From positions 172,001 to 236,000 of the forward strand of contig JACKKP010000001.1 of assembly GCA_024236375.1 (NCBI GenBank): a DNA stretch of 64,000 bases, written 5' to 3'. Position numbers and translations under genes: made by a program. How positions within the stretch are numbered: the stretch's first letter is position 1; each line of letters starts with the position of its first letter. The notes under the pieces were generated by a model, which did not search any database, was not told where the DNA came from, and saw only the letters and a list, made by a program, of their open reading frames with translations. The stretch comes from Rickettsiaceae bacterium (GTDB lineage: Bacteria; Pseudomonadota; Alphaproteobacteria; Rickettsiales; Rickettsiaceae). Below are positions 26,110 to 36,399 of the stretch, piece by piece.

Positions 26110-26802
26110 GTGTCGGATAAATTAGCTCCTAATATTATTGTAGTTGAAGAAGATAAGGTCATTAATGCCAATATTTGTAATACTATAGAGAGATACAGAT
26201 TTGATGTAATCAGAGCTTATGATTCATCATCTGTACATAGATTAATTGAATTTAATAAACCTCATGTGGCAATTATTAGTTCACATATAAAAAAGAACAC
26301 TCCTGTAGATGTTGCAATACAACTCAAGAAAATGTCTTTGCCATATGAGTTACCAATTATTTTCTTGCTTGATCCAAACGAAGATAAATCGAAATTCACA
26401 ATTGATGGGAGTTTGCAGGTGGTTATGTATCGTCCTTTTACTCCTAATGAATTGATGATTACAATTCGTGACTTACTAAGAAGAAGTAATCCAGTATTTT
26501 CAGATAGAGTAATTTCATATAAAGATTTGAGTATTGCCCTATATACTTTAAAAGTCACTAAAGGTGATAAGACTTATTCATTTGGACCAGCAGAATTTAA
26601 GATATTACAGTTATTGATTCAGCAACCAAATAAAGTCTTTACTCGTCGTCAAATTATAGATTATGTGTGGGGAGTAGAAAAAGAAATTGAAGATAGAACT
26701 ATAGATGTGCATATTAATAGGATCAGGAATATTCTGAAAGTAAAAGATGATATAAATCCTTTAATAAAAACTATTAGATCTGCTGGATATTGTCTAGATT
26801 AA
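26110..26802 (+). CDS. OmpR/PhoB-family regulator with a degenerate receiver
   Basis: A 230-residue transcription factor starting with GTG. Residues 8-125 form a receiver-like domain and 140-230 a winged-helix DNA-binding domain (FGPAEFKILQLLIQQPNKVF, then RTIDVHINRIRNIL and IRSAGYCLD). The acidic pair E14-D15 is kept, but by alignment with PhoB the phospho-acceptor Asp is S57 (in AIISSHIKK), the conserved Thr/Ser is Leu (IIFLLDPN), and the Lys before Pro-Phe is Arg (YRPF). It therefore probably works without phosphorylation. No histidine kinase is adjacent; an MsbA-like gene follows after 52 nt. Confidence 0.85.
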   Translation: MSDKLAPNIIVVEEDKVINANICNTIERYRFDVIRAYDSSSVHRLIEFNKPHVAIISSHIKKNTPVDVAIQLKKMSLPYELPIIFLLDPNEDKSKFTIDGSLQVVMYRPFTPNELMITIRDLLRRSNPVFSDRVISYKDLSIALYTLKVTKGDKTYSFGPAEFKILQLLIQQPNKVFTRRQIIDYVWGVEKEIEDRTIDVHINRIRNILKVKDDINPLIKTIRSAGYCLD

Positions 26803-26854
26803 ATTTAAGCTATTCCTTTAATAAAAAACATAAAATCACAATATTTCTATAAGA

Positions 26855-28645
26855 ATGAAACCTTCTGGTCATAACATATATCCAAATCCGACTCAAATTT
26901 TTAAAAGGCTATTAACAGACCATATATATCATTATAGGCGTAAAATTTTCACTGCTGTCTTTTTTATGATTATAGCGGCTTTATGCTCAGCTTTAATTGT
27001 TAGACTCACTAAACCAGTAGTAGATAAGATATTAATTCAACATGATAGCTCTACTTTGTTATTGATTACGGGCCTGATTATCATTATTTATACTATTAAA
27101 GGAATCGCGGAATATTTTCAAAATTATCTGATCAAGTTTGTAGGACAACAAATTCTAACTGATCTACAAATAAAAATGTATCGTCATTTGCTCAATACAG
27201 ACTATAGTGTGTTACAAAAGTTTCCTTCTGGTAAACTGATTTCGCGCTTTACTAATGATATAATTTTGCTGCGGGGTGCTGTTGCAAATACTTTAGTTGG
27301 TTGTGCAAAGCATTTATTATCAGTAGTATTTTTGATAGGTATAATGTTTAGCTTAGATCTATATTTATCTTTATTAGTTTTTCTTGCATTTCCTCTTACA
27401 ATATACCCAATTCAAAAACTGAGTAGAACTATGCGTGGAGTCGTCCACAACTCTCAAGAAGAATTAAGTAATTTTACTGTACAATTAGATGAATCATTCA
27501 ATGCTATTAAAGTGATAAAATCATATTGTATGGAAGAATATGAATTTCAGCAAGCGCGTAGGATCACTGATAAAATGCTTGGTTATTATAAAAGAGCAGC
27601 AAAATTAGATTCTATGGCTTCTCCGCTTATGGAGGTACTCAGTGGTCTTACTATAGTAGGCCTGATATGGTATGGAGATTATGCTATTAGTAATAATTAT
27701 ATGACAACTGGTACTTTATTTACTTTTATCATGGCATTTGTTTCTGCATATAGACCTTATAAAAGTTTGGTAGCATTAAATGTAAATATACAAGAAGGTT
27801 TAGCAGCGGCTACAAGGATTTTTAATATCTTAGACATCACACCATCGATTATAGATAAACCTGGTGCCCGAGAAGATATAATTTTTACTACACCAAATAT
27901 AAAATATGAAAATATTGGTCTTACTTTTCCCAAGAATCGAGTAGCGCTTAGTCAATATAATTTAGAAGTTATGGCAGGAAAAACATATGCTATTGTTGGT
28001 AGTTCTGGAAGTGGTAAAACTTCTGTGGCAAACTTGACAATGAGACTATTTGACCCCACTGAAGGCAGTATTTATATTGATGGAGTCAATGTCAAAGATA
28101 TAGCCTTGCAGACTTTGAGATGTCAAATTGCTTTTGTCACTCAAGACACGCTATTATTTGATGCAAGTGTTGCTGATAATATTTCTTATGTTAATGAAAT
28201 AGATGAGACAGCTAAAGATAAAGAGCGTATTATAAAAGCGGCTAAGGCAGCAGATGCGCATAATTTTATTATGGCATTACCACATCAATATGATTCGCTA
28301 GTTGGAGCAAATGGGCAGAGTTTATCTGGGGGGCAACGCCAACGTCTTTCAATTGCTAGAGCATTTTATAAGGATGCGCCAATATTAGTATTAGATGAAG
28401 CGACTAGTGCTTTGGATCCAGTATCGGAGCGTTGTATTATAGGTTCGCTTAAAAAATTACGCAAAAACAAAACTACTTTGATTATAACTCATCGCCTTAA
28501 TAGTATTACAGATGTTGACCAAATTATTGTAATGAGTAATGGTACAATTACTGAACAAGGTACTCACCAGGAGCTATTAAATCAAAGAGGTGAGTATTAT
28601 CAGTTATATAATAAGGAATTGAATGAGATTGACAAATATGTATAA
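26855..28645 (+). CDS. msbA: MsbA-like ABC exporter (ATPase fused to permease)
   Basis: A 596-residue half-transporter. It has six TM helices in the first 330 residues and a C-terminal ATPase with Walker A GSSGSGKT, signature LSGGQRQRLSIARAF and Walker B LVLDEATSALD, plus the H-loop TLIITHRLNS. The best-fitting role is the lipid A/lipid flippase MsbA, consistent with the LPS genes in the window, but other exporters of this subfamily cannot be excluded. yajC begins 27 nt later. Confidence 0.8.
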   Translation: MKPSGHNIYPNPTQIFKRLLTDHIYHYRRKIFTAVFFMIIAALCSALIVRLTKPVVDKILIQHDSSTLLLITGLIIIIYTIKGIAEYFQNYLIKFVGQQILTDLQIKMYRHLLNTDYSVLQKFPSGKLISRFTNDIILLRGAVANTLVGCAKHLLSVVFLIGIMFSLDLYLSLLVFLAFPLTIYPIQKLSRTMRGVVHNSQEELSNFTVQLDESFNAIKVIKSYCMEEYEFQQARRITDKMLGYYKRAAKLDSMASPLMEVLSGLTIVGLIWYGDYAISNNYMTTGTLFTFIMAFVSAYRPYKSLVALNVNIQEGLAAATRIFNILDITPSIIDKPGAREDIIFTTPNIKYENIGLTFPKNRVALSQYNLEVMAGKTYAIVGSSGSGKTSVANLTMRLFDPTEGSIYIDGVNVKDIALQTLRCQIAFVTQDTLLFDASVADNISYVNEIDETAKDKERIIKAAKAADAHNFIMALPHQYDSLVGANGQSLSGGQRQRLSIARAFYKDAPILVLDEATSALDPVSERCIIGSLKKLRKNKTTLIITHRLNSITDVDQIIVMSNGTITEQGTHQELLNQRGEYYQLYNKELNEIDKYV

Positions 28646-28672
28646 TGAATTGATTAAAAGAGGAGGAAAATA

Positions 28673-29071
28673 ATGAACGACAATAATAATACAGATTCAG
28701 ATATTATTGTATCTAGTGAAATATCTGAAGAGTTGCCAGTTGCACCACCGGCAGTTGAAAATAGCTGGTTTGGGTTTGTTCCAATGGCACTGGTTTTTGT
28801 AATGTTTTATTTCTTTTTGATTCGCCCTCAAGAAAAGAAAAGACGTGAACATGAAAATTTCATTTCAACTATTAAATTAGGAGAAGAAGTAGTCACTAAT
28901 AGTGGTTTGTTTGGCGTTATTACTAAAATTAATACTAGCGAAGATACTATATTATTACGTATTGCCAAAGATGTAGAAATTAAAGTATTAAAAAGCGCTA
29001 TTAGTGATATTACTAGCAGGAAAAAAGCTGTAGATAAAAAACTAATAAATAATGAAAGTAAAAAAAAATAG
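28673..29071 (+). CDS. yajC: preprotein translocase subunit YajC
   Basis: A 132-residue single-TM protein of the SecDF-YajC complex. One TM helix (FVPMALVFVMFYFFLI, about 33-50) is followed directly by RPQEKKRREHENFISTIK and a small beta domain (LGEEVVTNSGLFGVITKI). A strong AGGAGG site precedes the ATG. secD follows after 60 nt. Confidence 0.95.
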   Translation: MNDNNNTDSDIIVSSEISEELPVAPPAVENSWFGFVPMALVFVMFYFFLIRPQEKKRREHENFISTIKLGEEVVTNSGLFGVITKINTSEDTILLRIAKDVEIKVLKSAISDITSRKKAVDKKLINNESKKK

Positions 29072-29131
29072 TAGAATATTTGAAAGGGTTCAATAAGTTT
29101 AAATTAGCTACGAATTACTAAATAATTAATT

Positions 29132-30673
29132 ATGCAAAAACTCAGTAAAATAAAAATCACCATAGCCTTATTGATCACTTTCGTTTCATTAATTTATATT
29201 GCTCCTAATTTTGGTATATATACTTTTTCTTGGGCGTCTCAAAATAAAGTTAATCTAGGTCTAGATCTGAAAGGAGGGTCTCACTTATTACTTACTGTTG
29301 ACTTTGATGATTACATTAAAGATCTTACAGTATCAGCAGCAGAACTAGTGAAGAAGCATTTACGCGACGCAAAAATTGGTTATAAAAATTTTCAAATCAA
29401 ACCTAATCAGATTAGTTTTGTAGTTAGAGAAGTAGATCAACAATCGCAATTAAAAAAAGTGCTATATAAGGCAGATCCCGATTTATCTTATGCATTACAT
29501 GATAATTTAGTGACTATATTTTATAGCGAATATGTATTAAATCAGTTACAAGACAAAGTCATCGGACAATCAATAGAAATTGTTAGAATGCGAGTAGATA
29601 GTACTGGTACAAAAGAGCCAACTATCCAGAGATTTGGTACTTTAAATATTTTATTGCAAGTGCCAGGAGAAAATAATCCTAGTGAATTAAAAAGGGTACT
29701 TGGTACTACAGCTAAACTTGCCTTTCATAAAGTAGAACGCAATGGTGATAATGAAGTTAATTCTTCCATTAGAGAAAAACTTGGCAAAAAATTATTACCA
29801 TTTCTTGAAGGTAATGGTTCATTATGGGTTAATAGTAAACCAATTATTACTGGTGAAAATTTAGTTAATGCACGCATTCAATTTCAAAATGGAAATCCTG
29901 TGGTGCAATTCTCTTTGAATCAAAAAGGTGCTAAAAAATTTGCTGAATTCACTCAGAAAAATCGTGGTGAAAGACTTGCAATTATATTAGACGGAAAAAT
30001 ATTGAGTGCCCCTTCTATTGATGAGCCAATTAATTCAGGTGAAGGTTTTATTTCTGGAAATTTTTCTGTGGATTCTGCAACAGAGCTTGCTTTGATGCTT
30101 AAAGCTGGAGCGTTGCCAGCACCCTTAAAAATTATAGAAGAAAGAGTTATTGGACCAAATTTAGGTGCCGATTCAATTGAATCAGGTAAGCTCGCTGCCT
30201 ATATAGGCTTCTCCCTAGTAGTTGGTTTTATGATTCTAACTTATGGAATGTTAGGTATATTTGCAAGTCTTAGCTTGGTAATAGGCTTAATATATATTTT
30301 TGCACTACTTACTATGCTGCAGGCTACTTTAACCTTACCTGGTATTGCAGGTATTATTTTAACAATTGGCATGGCAGTTGATGCAAATGTGCTGATTTAT
30401 GAGCGTATAAGAGAAGAAATTGCAAAAGGAAAATCAAATCTATATTCGGTCAAAATTGGTTTTGAGTCTGCTTTTAGAACTATATTAGATTCTAATGTGA
30501 CTACTCTAATTGCCGCCTTTTTACTTTATAATTTTGGTGTAGGAGCAATTAAGGGTTTTGCAGTTACCCTGACTATAGGGATTATTGTTTCTATGTATAG
30601 TGCGGTAGTGATAACTAGAATAATGGTTGATTTGTGGCTGAAATATCTGAAGCCTAAAATAATTTTATATTAA
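29132..30673 (+). CDS. secD: protein translocase subunit SecD
   Basis: A 513-residue membrane protein that uses the proton gradient to help Sec-dependent export. It has an N-terminal TM helix, the GLDLKGGSHLLL motif of the periplasmic P1 domain and five C-terminal helices with GIAGIILTIGMAVDANVLIYERIREE. secF does not follow; a small lipoprotein gene does, and separation of secD and secF is known in Rickettsia. Confidence 0.96.
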   Translation: MQKLSKIKITIALLITFVSLIYIAPNFGIYTFSWASQNKVNLGLDLKGGSHLLLTVDFDDYIKDLTVSAAELVKKHLRDAKIGYKNFQIKPNQISFVVREVDQQSQLKKVLYKADPDLSYALHDNLVTIFYSEYVLNQLQDKVIGQSIEIVRMRVDSTGTKEPTIQRFGTLNILLQVPGENNPSELKRVLGTTAKLAFHKVERNGDNEVNSSIREKLGKKLLPFLEGNGSLWVNSKPIITGENLVNARIQFQNGNPVVQFSLNQKGAKKFAEFTQKNRGERLAIILDGKILSAPSIDEPINSGEGFISGNFSVDSATELALMLKAGALPAPLKIIEERVIGPNLGADSIESGKLAAYIGFSLVVGFMILTYGMLGIFASLSLVIGLIYIFALLTMLQATLTLPGIAGIILTIGMAVDANVLIYERIREEIAKGKSNLYSVKIGFESAFRTILDSNVTTLIAAFLLYNFGVGAIKGFAVTLTIGIIVSMYSAVVITRIMVDLWLKYLKPKIILY

Positions 30674-30755
30674 ATAAGGGTTTTGGTTATTGCTTTGTAT
30701 TAAAGAGGATATATTATAAATTATATGTAAAAATAATATTTAGGTTTATATTCTT

Positions 30756-30962
30756 ATGCAAAACAACAAAATTTTAGCTATTACAGCACTTATATTGCTT
30801 GCAAGTTGCACCCAGCAGCATTATTCGGATCGCACTAAATATAATGCAGAACATGCTGCTAAGAAAGAACATACTAAACACAACTATAATATACCAGGAG
30901 CGACTGAAATGAGTAAGCCTATTCATATACCTACTCCTGTTACTATTCCCGTTACTCATTAA
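30756..30962 (+). CDS. small lipoprotein
   Basis: A 68-residue protein with a lipoprotein signal peptide: a basic start, a hydrophobic core and the lipobox LLASC (acylated Cys near residue 18). The mature part is short and His/Pro/Thr-rich (KPIHIPTPVTIPVTH). No family recognised. It lies 82 nt after secD. Confidence 0.65.
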   Translation: MQNNKILAITALILLASCTQQHYSDRTKYNAEHAAKKEHTKHNYNIPGATEMSKPIHIPTPVTIPVTH

Positions 30963-31528
30963 TACTGATTAAGTTAGCTTAACTTATAATCACAATAAAT
31001 TTTTAGTAATATCCAGAATGGCATTATAATGTGTCATGAAGTAATAATAATTGATTTGATATATTCTATTTCAAGTCAATTATTTTAGCCCATCTACTAA
31101 CATATAGAATATGTAAGTTTCTCTTATTCAAATATCAATCTAATTAACTTATTTAAATATTTGATCTTAATTTACTTTTCCTTTGATATAAGATTATCAA
31201 CATTCTATATTCATAAATTCCCAAAAAGATACTCTTGTGGCTTTTAATTGACAATTATATAGTCATCCAAGTAGTTTCATTATATTCGTTTTGCCTGTAA
31301 CGAAAACTGTATCAAAAAAGTCTCTCATAATTATTACATAACCCAGGATAGTTTTGAATATTTTTGCATAATTCTAATGAAAAGTTTATCTTTTAATTAG
31401 TAATTAGTTTTTTATGGGCTCTTTTTTTATGAAGAGCTAGTAATTTCAAAATCAGGATATCAAAATAATTCTGTGAGATATTGCACTAATATTATTATTA
31501 ACTATAAAATTATGGGTAATTAAAAATT
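30963..31528. other. 566-bp leader region of the autotransporter gene
   Basis: No gene. A small hairpin (TAAGTTA-GCT-TAACTTA, 30970-30986) follows the lipoprotein gene without a T-run. The 3' end has the candidate promoter at 31481-31508. The rest is AT-rich; such a long leader ahead of a surface-protein gene may hold regulatory sites I cannot define. Confidence 0.5.
31481..31508 (+). promoter_or_regulatory. candidate autotransporter promoter
   Basis: TTGCAC (31481-31486), a 16-nt spacer and TATAAA (31503-31508), only 21 nt before the ATG. That implies a very short 5' leader, and no Shine-Dalgarno sequence is visible before this start. Confidence 0.45.
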
Positions 31529-34500
31529 ATGCAAAATAAAAATTTCAGAAAAGTGTTAGCAGCTGCTTCATTGATGGCAGTCACAGGCCTAAGTAGTACA
31601 GCAATGGGAGCAAGATATACAGGCACAGGCGGAGCGGTAGAAATAAAGAATGGCGTTAATACAGCTAATAGTGACGGTGCAGCTGTACCATGGGTAGCAA
31701 ATGACTCTTTTTCTTCTGGGACAGATGACAATGTTACATTTAAAGGTGCAGATATTGCCACTTATGATGCAAATGGCCAAGCTCCACTTAGTATCATTGT
31801 TGAAAATAATTCGACTATTGGTTCTATAGTAAATAGTAATGGTGCTGCAAGAAGTTTACTAACTATTCTAGATAATATAAGCCTTACTACTACTCAAGTC
31901 ACTGGTGTTAATGCACAAAATCAAACACAAGTAGGTGGTAATTTTTCTGGGCTTGGTCCCGTTAGTTTAGAAAATGGATCATTATTCTTAGTTAATACAA
32001 ATAGTAACTTCCCAGATAGTTTTGATGGAAATAATATAAATAATGGTAATTTAACAATTAATGACGGTATTAATGCTACATTTAATGGTCATATAGGTAA
32101 TATCAATCCATTAGACTCAATTAATATCAAAGACAATGCTACTGCTAATTTTATAGATCATAGTGTCAATGCTAAGACAATAATCTTAAATAACCCAAGC
32201 TCTAATATAATTTTTGATGGTAGTACAGTTACTGGTGCAATAGAAGGGCAAGTGAGTGGTGCTGGTATAGTTAAATTCAATAATACAGTTAATATAAGTG
32301 GTTCAATAGGTTCTATTACTCCAATCAATACTGTGAATGTTGCAGATGCAGAGGTAACTTTTAATGATACAGTGGCTGCACAAACAATTTTGATTAATAA
32401 AGGGACTGCCAAATTTTTAGAGGAAGTTACAGGAAATATTAAATTTACTGGGGATGGCAGAGTAGATCTTTTAGATACTAAAGATAGTCAATTCGGTATT
32501 AATGGTAACATTACTACAAATCAAAATAATACTGGGACATTAAATTTTGTCAGTGGTGTGACAGTCACATCTTCTGTAGGAAGCCAAAATTTGGCGCTGA
32601 AATCAGTAATAGTGCAAGGAGGCCATATAGTACAATTTGCTAGTACAGTTCCTACTAATCATTATGCTCAAGAATATACATTTAATGATCAAAATTCTAT
32701 GTTACAGCTTGCGGCTAATAACAGCTTAGATGGTAAAATAGTAGCTGTGAATAATAATAATGGTATAATCGAATTTTTCGGTGCTGGTAAGATTAATGGC
32801 ACAATTGGTGACGCAACTAATGCTTTTGGGTCAATTATTTCGCTTGCAGATCTAGTACAAATTATGCCTGGAGATCATTATTTAACAGCTTTAGTTTTAG
32901 GTGATAATGCTAACGCTGCATTTAGCATGGCTAATAATACCAATATCAATGGTGGGATTAGTTTGCAAGGAAATAATGGTTCAATTACATTTGAGGGTAA
33001 TAGTACAGTGAATGGTGCTATTGGTGATACACAATTTAGTTTAAGTAATCTTAATATAAATGGAGCAAAAAATACTAAAGTCACTATAGACGGTGATCTT
33101 AGTGCTAATATAGTTTCAATTAACTCCGGTGGGACCTTAGACTTAGCTCAGGGGACAAATATCACAACTCTAAATTTTGCTTCTCAAGGTGGAACATTGA
33201 ATATTACAGGCGATAAAAATCATACAATAGGACAGGTAGATATTGCTGAGCACGGTAACAACATTGCGGCCATTAATATAGCCAGTAATGTAGGTGTAGG
33301 GGATAATAGAATAGTTAATTTGGGTACAGTGGGAGATAAAACCAATGCTGGATTATATTTGGATTTGTTAAAAGTAGATGGTAGGGAGGATTATTTTGTA
33401 AGATTAGCATTAGATGATAATTCTTATATCAAAAACATAGAATTAGGTAATAACACTGTAGTAGAACTTGCTAATGGAACTTATAAATTTAATAATATTT
33501 CTCCTCAGTTAGATGGAAATGGTGTATTAAAAATTGATGGTAATGTTACTTTAGAATCTGCTACAAATAATGTAGAAGTGGCTTTTGGTAGTAGTAGCAA
33601 AAAATTAGCTAATATAGAGCTTGATAGCAATTCATCTCTTATTATAGGAGATAATATTAATTTATATACAGCGGCGTTCGATCCACAAGGCAATAACGTA
33701 ATTAATTTCACTGGTGCACATAAATTCTTTGCGCCAAATAACTCGCCATTAAATCAATTAGATTTAGATGCCGGAGGTAATTTAACCTTATTAAGTGATT
33801 TTAATGTAAATACGGTAAATTTAGGTGATAATTCTAGTTTATATTTAACTTCCAATATAACTTCTGCAACTGGTATTAATCCTGTTAATAATAATGGGAA
33901 TGTTAAAATATATTTCGATAATCCGAATGATGTTACAATACAAGCTGATATAGGTAACAATAATGTAGTGGATGAAATATATTTTACTGGTTCAAATATA
34001 AATGTTGCATCTGGAAAGAGTATATTATCTCAAAAATTCATATTTGCTACTAATACAGGTTTAGCATTTAACTTAGGAGATACACAAACTTCCTATAACG
34101 CGACTTTTACTAATAATAGTGGTTCTGAGATAATCAATACTATTATTTTGAATAAAGATGTGCCTCTGACTACATTTAACTTCAATAGTAATATTGCTAC
34201 AGAGAATGATGGTGCTAGAAAGTTAAATGTACAATTATCTGATACATCAAATGTAAGAATTTTGACTCCAAATACTCATGGAGCAATTTTTATTACTTCA
34301 GTCAATGGTTCTGGTAATATAACATTAGATGCAGATGAAGGCAGTATTTATGCTATTGGTGCTGAAGATATGAAAGTTGGTTCAGTGAATTTTAATGAAC
34401 ACTCTACAGTAACAGCAGGTTTGTTTGCAACTAATGCATCACTAGCTACTAACAAAACCTTTACATTAGGTGAAACTATTGAGGTCACTAATGGTATCGC

Positions 34501-36322
34501 TCTTGGGCAAGATACAGTATTAAATCTTGCAGATGGAGCAGTTTTAAAATCTGTAGTGAATGGTTTAGGTAATTTAAATTTCCAAGCTTCCGGTCTCATT
34601 GAAAATGATATTGGTACAAACCAATTTTTACAATCGATCAATTTTTCAGATGATGACCAAAGTGGTTTGTTAATATACTCTGAAACTATTGCTGCTGCTG
34701 ATATAAAGTTTAATAAAGGTCTGGTAGTATTTGAGGATCAAGTTGAATATGCTACATTAGATGCGAATGTTACATTTGATAATGCGAATGTAAATCTAAT
34801 TCTTAGAGATGTTTCTGTGAACGGAAATTTAAGATTTATAGGTGATAATACACTTAGCTTCAACGTAAATCAATCTATTATAGGCGGTGAGAACCATGGT
34901 ACAATAGAGATAAATAATCCGGGCTCAGAACTTATTATTGAACAAGGTGCTACTTTAAAATTAGACATAGATGATACTGGTTATCCAAGAATTAATGAAG
35001 ATAAATTATTATCAGTCATTACTAATAATAATCCGCCATTAGTGCAATTTACAGATAGTAATGTGACTATCACTAATACAAACCCATTCATTAGTTATAC
35101 GTTAGCAGATAGTGACGGCTTGTTACTTAATATGACTGATAGTGTAGTAAACGTAACTCCAATTTTAGAAACGCAAGGTTTAACCACTAATGAGGCTGAT
35201 AATGTTAATCTTATTTTAGCTTCTTCACCTGGTACTGAGGCTTATGATTTTTCAATGGTGTTAGCTCGTTTACTTGATGGTGAAGGTGGATTTAAGCCAG
35301 AAGCACTAGAAGCAATCAGAAGACTTGAACCAGTAAATAATAATAGAATTGCTATGAGTTCAATGTTATCTATTAATCATAATATATTAACGCGTCTTGA
35401 TACTCAGAGTAGTTCTAGTAATCGTTTTACATCTTCTGGTGACGAAGGTTATATGTATGGTGCATGGGTGACCCCATTCATGGCTGGTATAGAGCGTAAA
35501 CCATTATCTACTACTACAGCTTATTACTCTAGTTATAAAGGTAATAGTAATGGTATTACTGTGGGTTATGATGCCCAAATTCTTGAAGATATGGTGCTTG
35601 GTGTAGCGTTAAGTCATATACATAATAGCGTGACATATAGAGAATATAAAGAAGGTGATAAATCAAGGTCTAATATTATTGGTGCATCTATATATGGTAT
35701 GAAACAAATTAACGACACTTGGTATGCTAAAGCAATTACAAGTATTGCTAATGATAAAGTCAAAAATATTGAGAATAGAATGATAGTATCGGATCTAACT
35801 AACGAGATTAGTTATGACACGGTAACAAGTAAATATAATTCGATGTTATTCAGTGCTGAAGCTTTGCTAGGTTATAGTTATCAATTACAGCAAAATGTGA
35901 CTATAGATCCATTAATGGGTCTTAAATATACTAGAATAGGTGGTGCTAAGTATAATGAAGTTGGCGGTGTGGATGTGCCTAATATGCAAGTTATAAGAAA
36001 AGCGACTAATAAATTGGATGTAGTATTCGGTGCTAAAATAACTGGTAAAGAATATACACTAGCAAAATCTAACGTAACACCTGAAGCTCATGCTTCTGTA
36101 AGCCATGCGTTGGTTAATAAAAACAAAGGTTCAACTTTTGAAATTCAAGGTGCTAGTCCTCTAAGTTCATTAAACGGCAAAATTGACAAAACTCAATATA
36201 ATCTAGGTTTTAGTGTAAATGCTAATTATAACATGACAGAATGTGGCATTGGATATGATGCTTATCTTTCAAAGAGACACACAACTCACCGTGGTACTTT
36301 AAAGCTCCGTATCAATTTCTAA
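31529..36322 (+). CDS. OmpB/Sca-like autotransporter surface protein
   Basis: A 1597-residue type Va autotransporter. Residues 1-28 form a signal peptide (RKVLAAASLMAVTGLSSTAMG, predicted cleavage before ARYTG). The passenger (about 30-1290) is Asn/Gly/Thr-rich and made of degenerate beta-helix repeats in which NGxIG, GSITF/NFxG and INxGTLDL-type strings recur. The last ~280 residues are the beta-barrel (YMYGAWVTPFMAGIERK onward), ending LKLRINF with the C-terminal Phe needed for barrel assembly. In Rickettsia such Sca/OmpB proteins mediate adhesion and invasion. The passenger is too divergent to assign a Sca number. A strong terminator lies just downstream. Confidence 0.9.
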   Translation: MQNKNFRKVLAAASLMAVTGLSSTAMGARYTGTGGAVEIKNGVNTANSDGAAVPWVANDSFSSGTDDNVTFKGADIATYDANGQAPLSIIVENNSTIGSIVNSNGAARSLLTILDNISLTTTQVTGVNAQNQTQVGGNFSGLGPVSLENGSLFLVNTNSNFPDSFDGNNINNGNLTINDGINATFNGHIGNINPLDSINIKDNATANFIDHSVNAKTIILNNPSSNIIFDGSTVTGAIEGQVSGAGIVKFNNTVNISGSIGSITPINTVNVADAEVTFNDTVAAQTILINKGTAKFLEEVTGNIKFTGDGRVDLLDTKDSQFGINGNITTNQNNTGTLNFVSGVTVTSSVGSQNLALKSVIVQGGHIVQFASTVPTNHYAQEYTFNDQNSMLQLAANNSLDGKIVAVNNNNGIIEFFGAGKINGTIGDATNAFGSIISLADLVQIMPGDHYLTALVLGDNANAAFSMANNTNINGGISLQGNNGSITFEGNSTVNGAIGDTQFSLSNLNINGAKNTKVTIDGDLSANIVSINSGGTLDLAQGTNITTLNFASQGGTLNITGDKNHTIGQVDIAEHGNNIAAINIASNVGVGDNRIVNLGTVGDKTNAGLYLDLLKVDGREDYFVRLALDDNSYIKNIELGNNTVVELANGTYKFNNISPQLDGNGVLKIDGNVTLESATNNVEVAFGSSSKKLANIELDSNSSLIIGDNINLYTAAFDPQGNNVINFTGAHKFFAPNNSPLNQLDLDAGGNLTLLSDFNVNTVNLGDNSSLYLTSNITSATGINPVNNNGNVKIYFDNPNDVTIQADIGNNNVVDEIYFTGSNINVASGKSILSQKFIFATNTGLAFNLGDTQTSYNATFTNNSGSEIINTIILNKDVPLTTFNFNSNIATENDGARKLNVQLSDTSNVRILTPNTHGAIFITSVNGSGNITLDADEGSIYAIGAEDMKVGSVNFNEHSTVTAGLFATNASLATNKTFTLGETIEVTNGIALGQDTVLNLADGAVLKSVVNGLGNLNFQASGLIENDIGTNQFLQSINFSDDDQSGLLIYSETIAAADIKFNKGLVVFEDQVEYATLDANVTFDNANVNLILRDVSVNGNLRFIGDNTLSFNVNQSIIGGENHGTIEINNPGSELIIEQGATLKLDIDDTGYPRINEDKLLSVITNNNPPLVQFTDSNVTITNTNPFISYTLADSDGLLLNMTDSVVNVTPILETQGLTTNEADNVNLILASSPGTEAYDFSMVLARLLDGEGGFKPEALEAIRRLEPVNNNRIAMSSMLSINHNILTRLDTQSSSSNRFTSSGDEGYMYGAWVTPFMAGIERKPLSTTTAYYSSYKGNSNGITVGYDAQILEDMVLGVALSHIHNSVTYREYKEGDKSRSNIIGASIYGMKQINDTWYAKAITSIANDKVKNIENRMIVSDLTNEISYDTVTSKYNSMLFSAEALLGYSYQLQQNVTIDPLMGLKYTRIGGAKYNEVGGVDVPNMQVIRKATNKLDVVFGAKITGKEYTLAKSNVTPEAHASVSHALVNKNKGSTFEIQGASPLSSLNGKIDKTQYNLGFSVNANYNMTECGIGYDAYLSKRHTTHRGTLKLRINF

Positions 36323-36344
36323 AGCCTGTTAAAAAAATAATGCT

Positions 36345-36380
36345 AAAAGCCTCTATATCTGATATGTTATAGAGGCTTTT
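36345..36380 (+). terminator. strong terminator after the autotransporter gene
   Basis: A perfect 13-bp stem, AAAAGCCTCTATA (36345-36357) with TATAGAGGCTTTT (36368-36380), and a 10-nt loop. The arms supply T- and A-runs, so it can act on both strands. It lies 23 nt after the stop codon. Confidence 0.85.
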
Positions 36381-36399
36381 ATGTGTATTAAATTTAGCT

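Noticed and set aside
30970..30986. A 7-bp hairpin (TAAGTTA-GCT-TAACTTA) after the small lipoprotein gene as a terminator.
   Set aside because: Purely AT-rich except one pair and no T-run; too weak to call.
31510..34641. Several minus-strand ORFs of 63-97 codons across the autotransporter gene.
   Set aside because: Shadows of a repetitive, Asn/Gly-rich coding frame, without ribosome binding sites or recognisable products.
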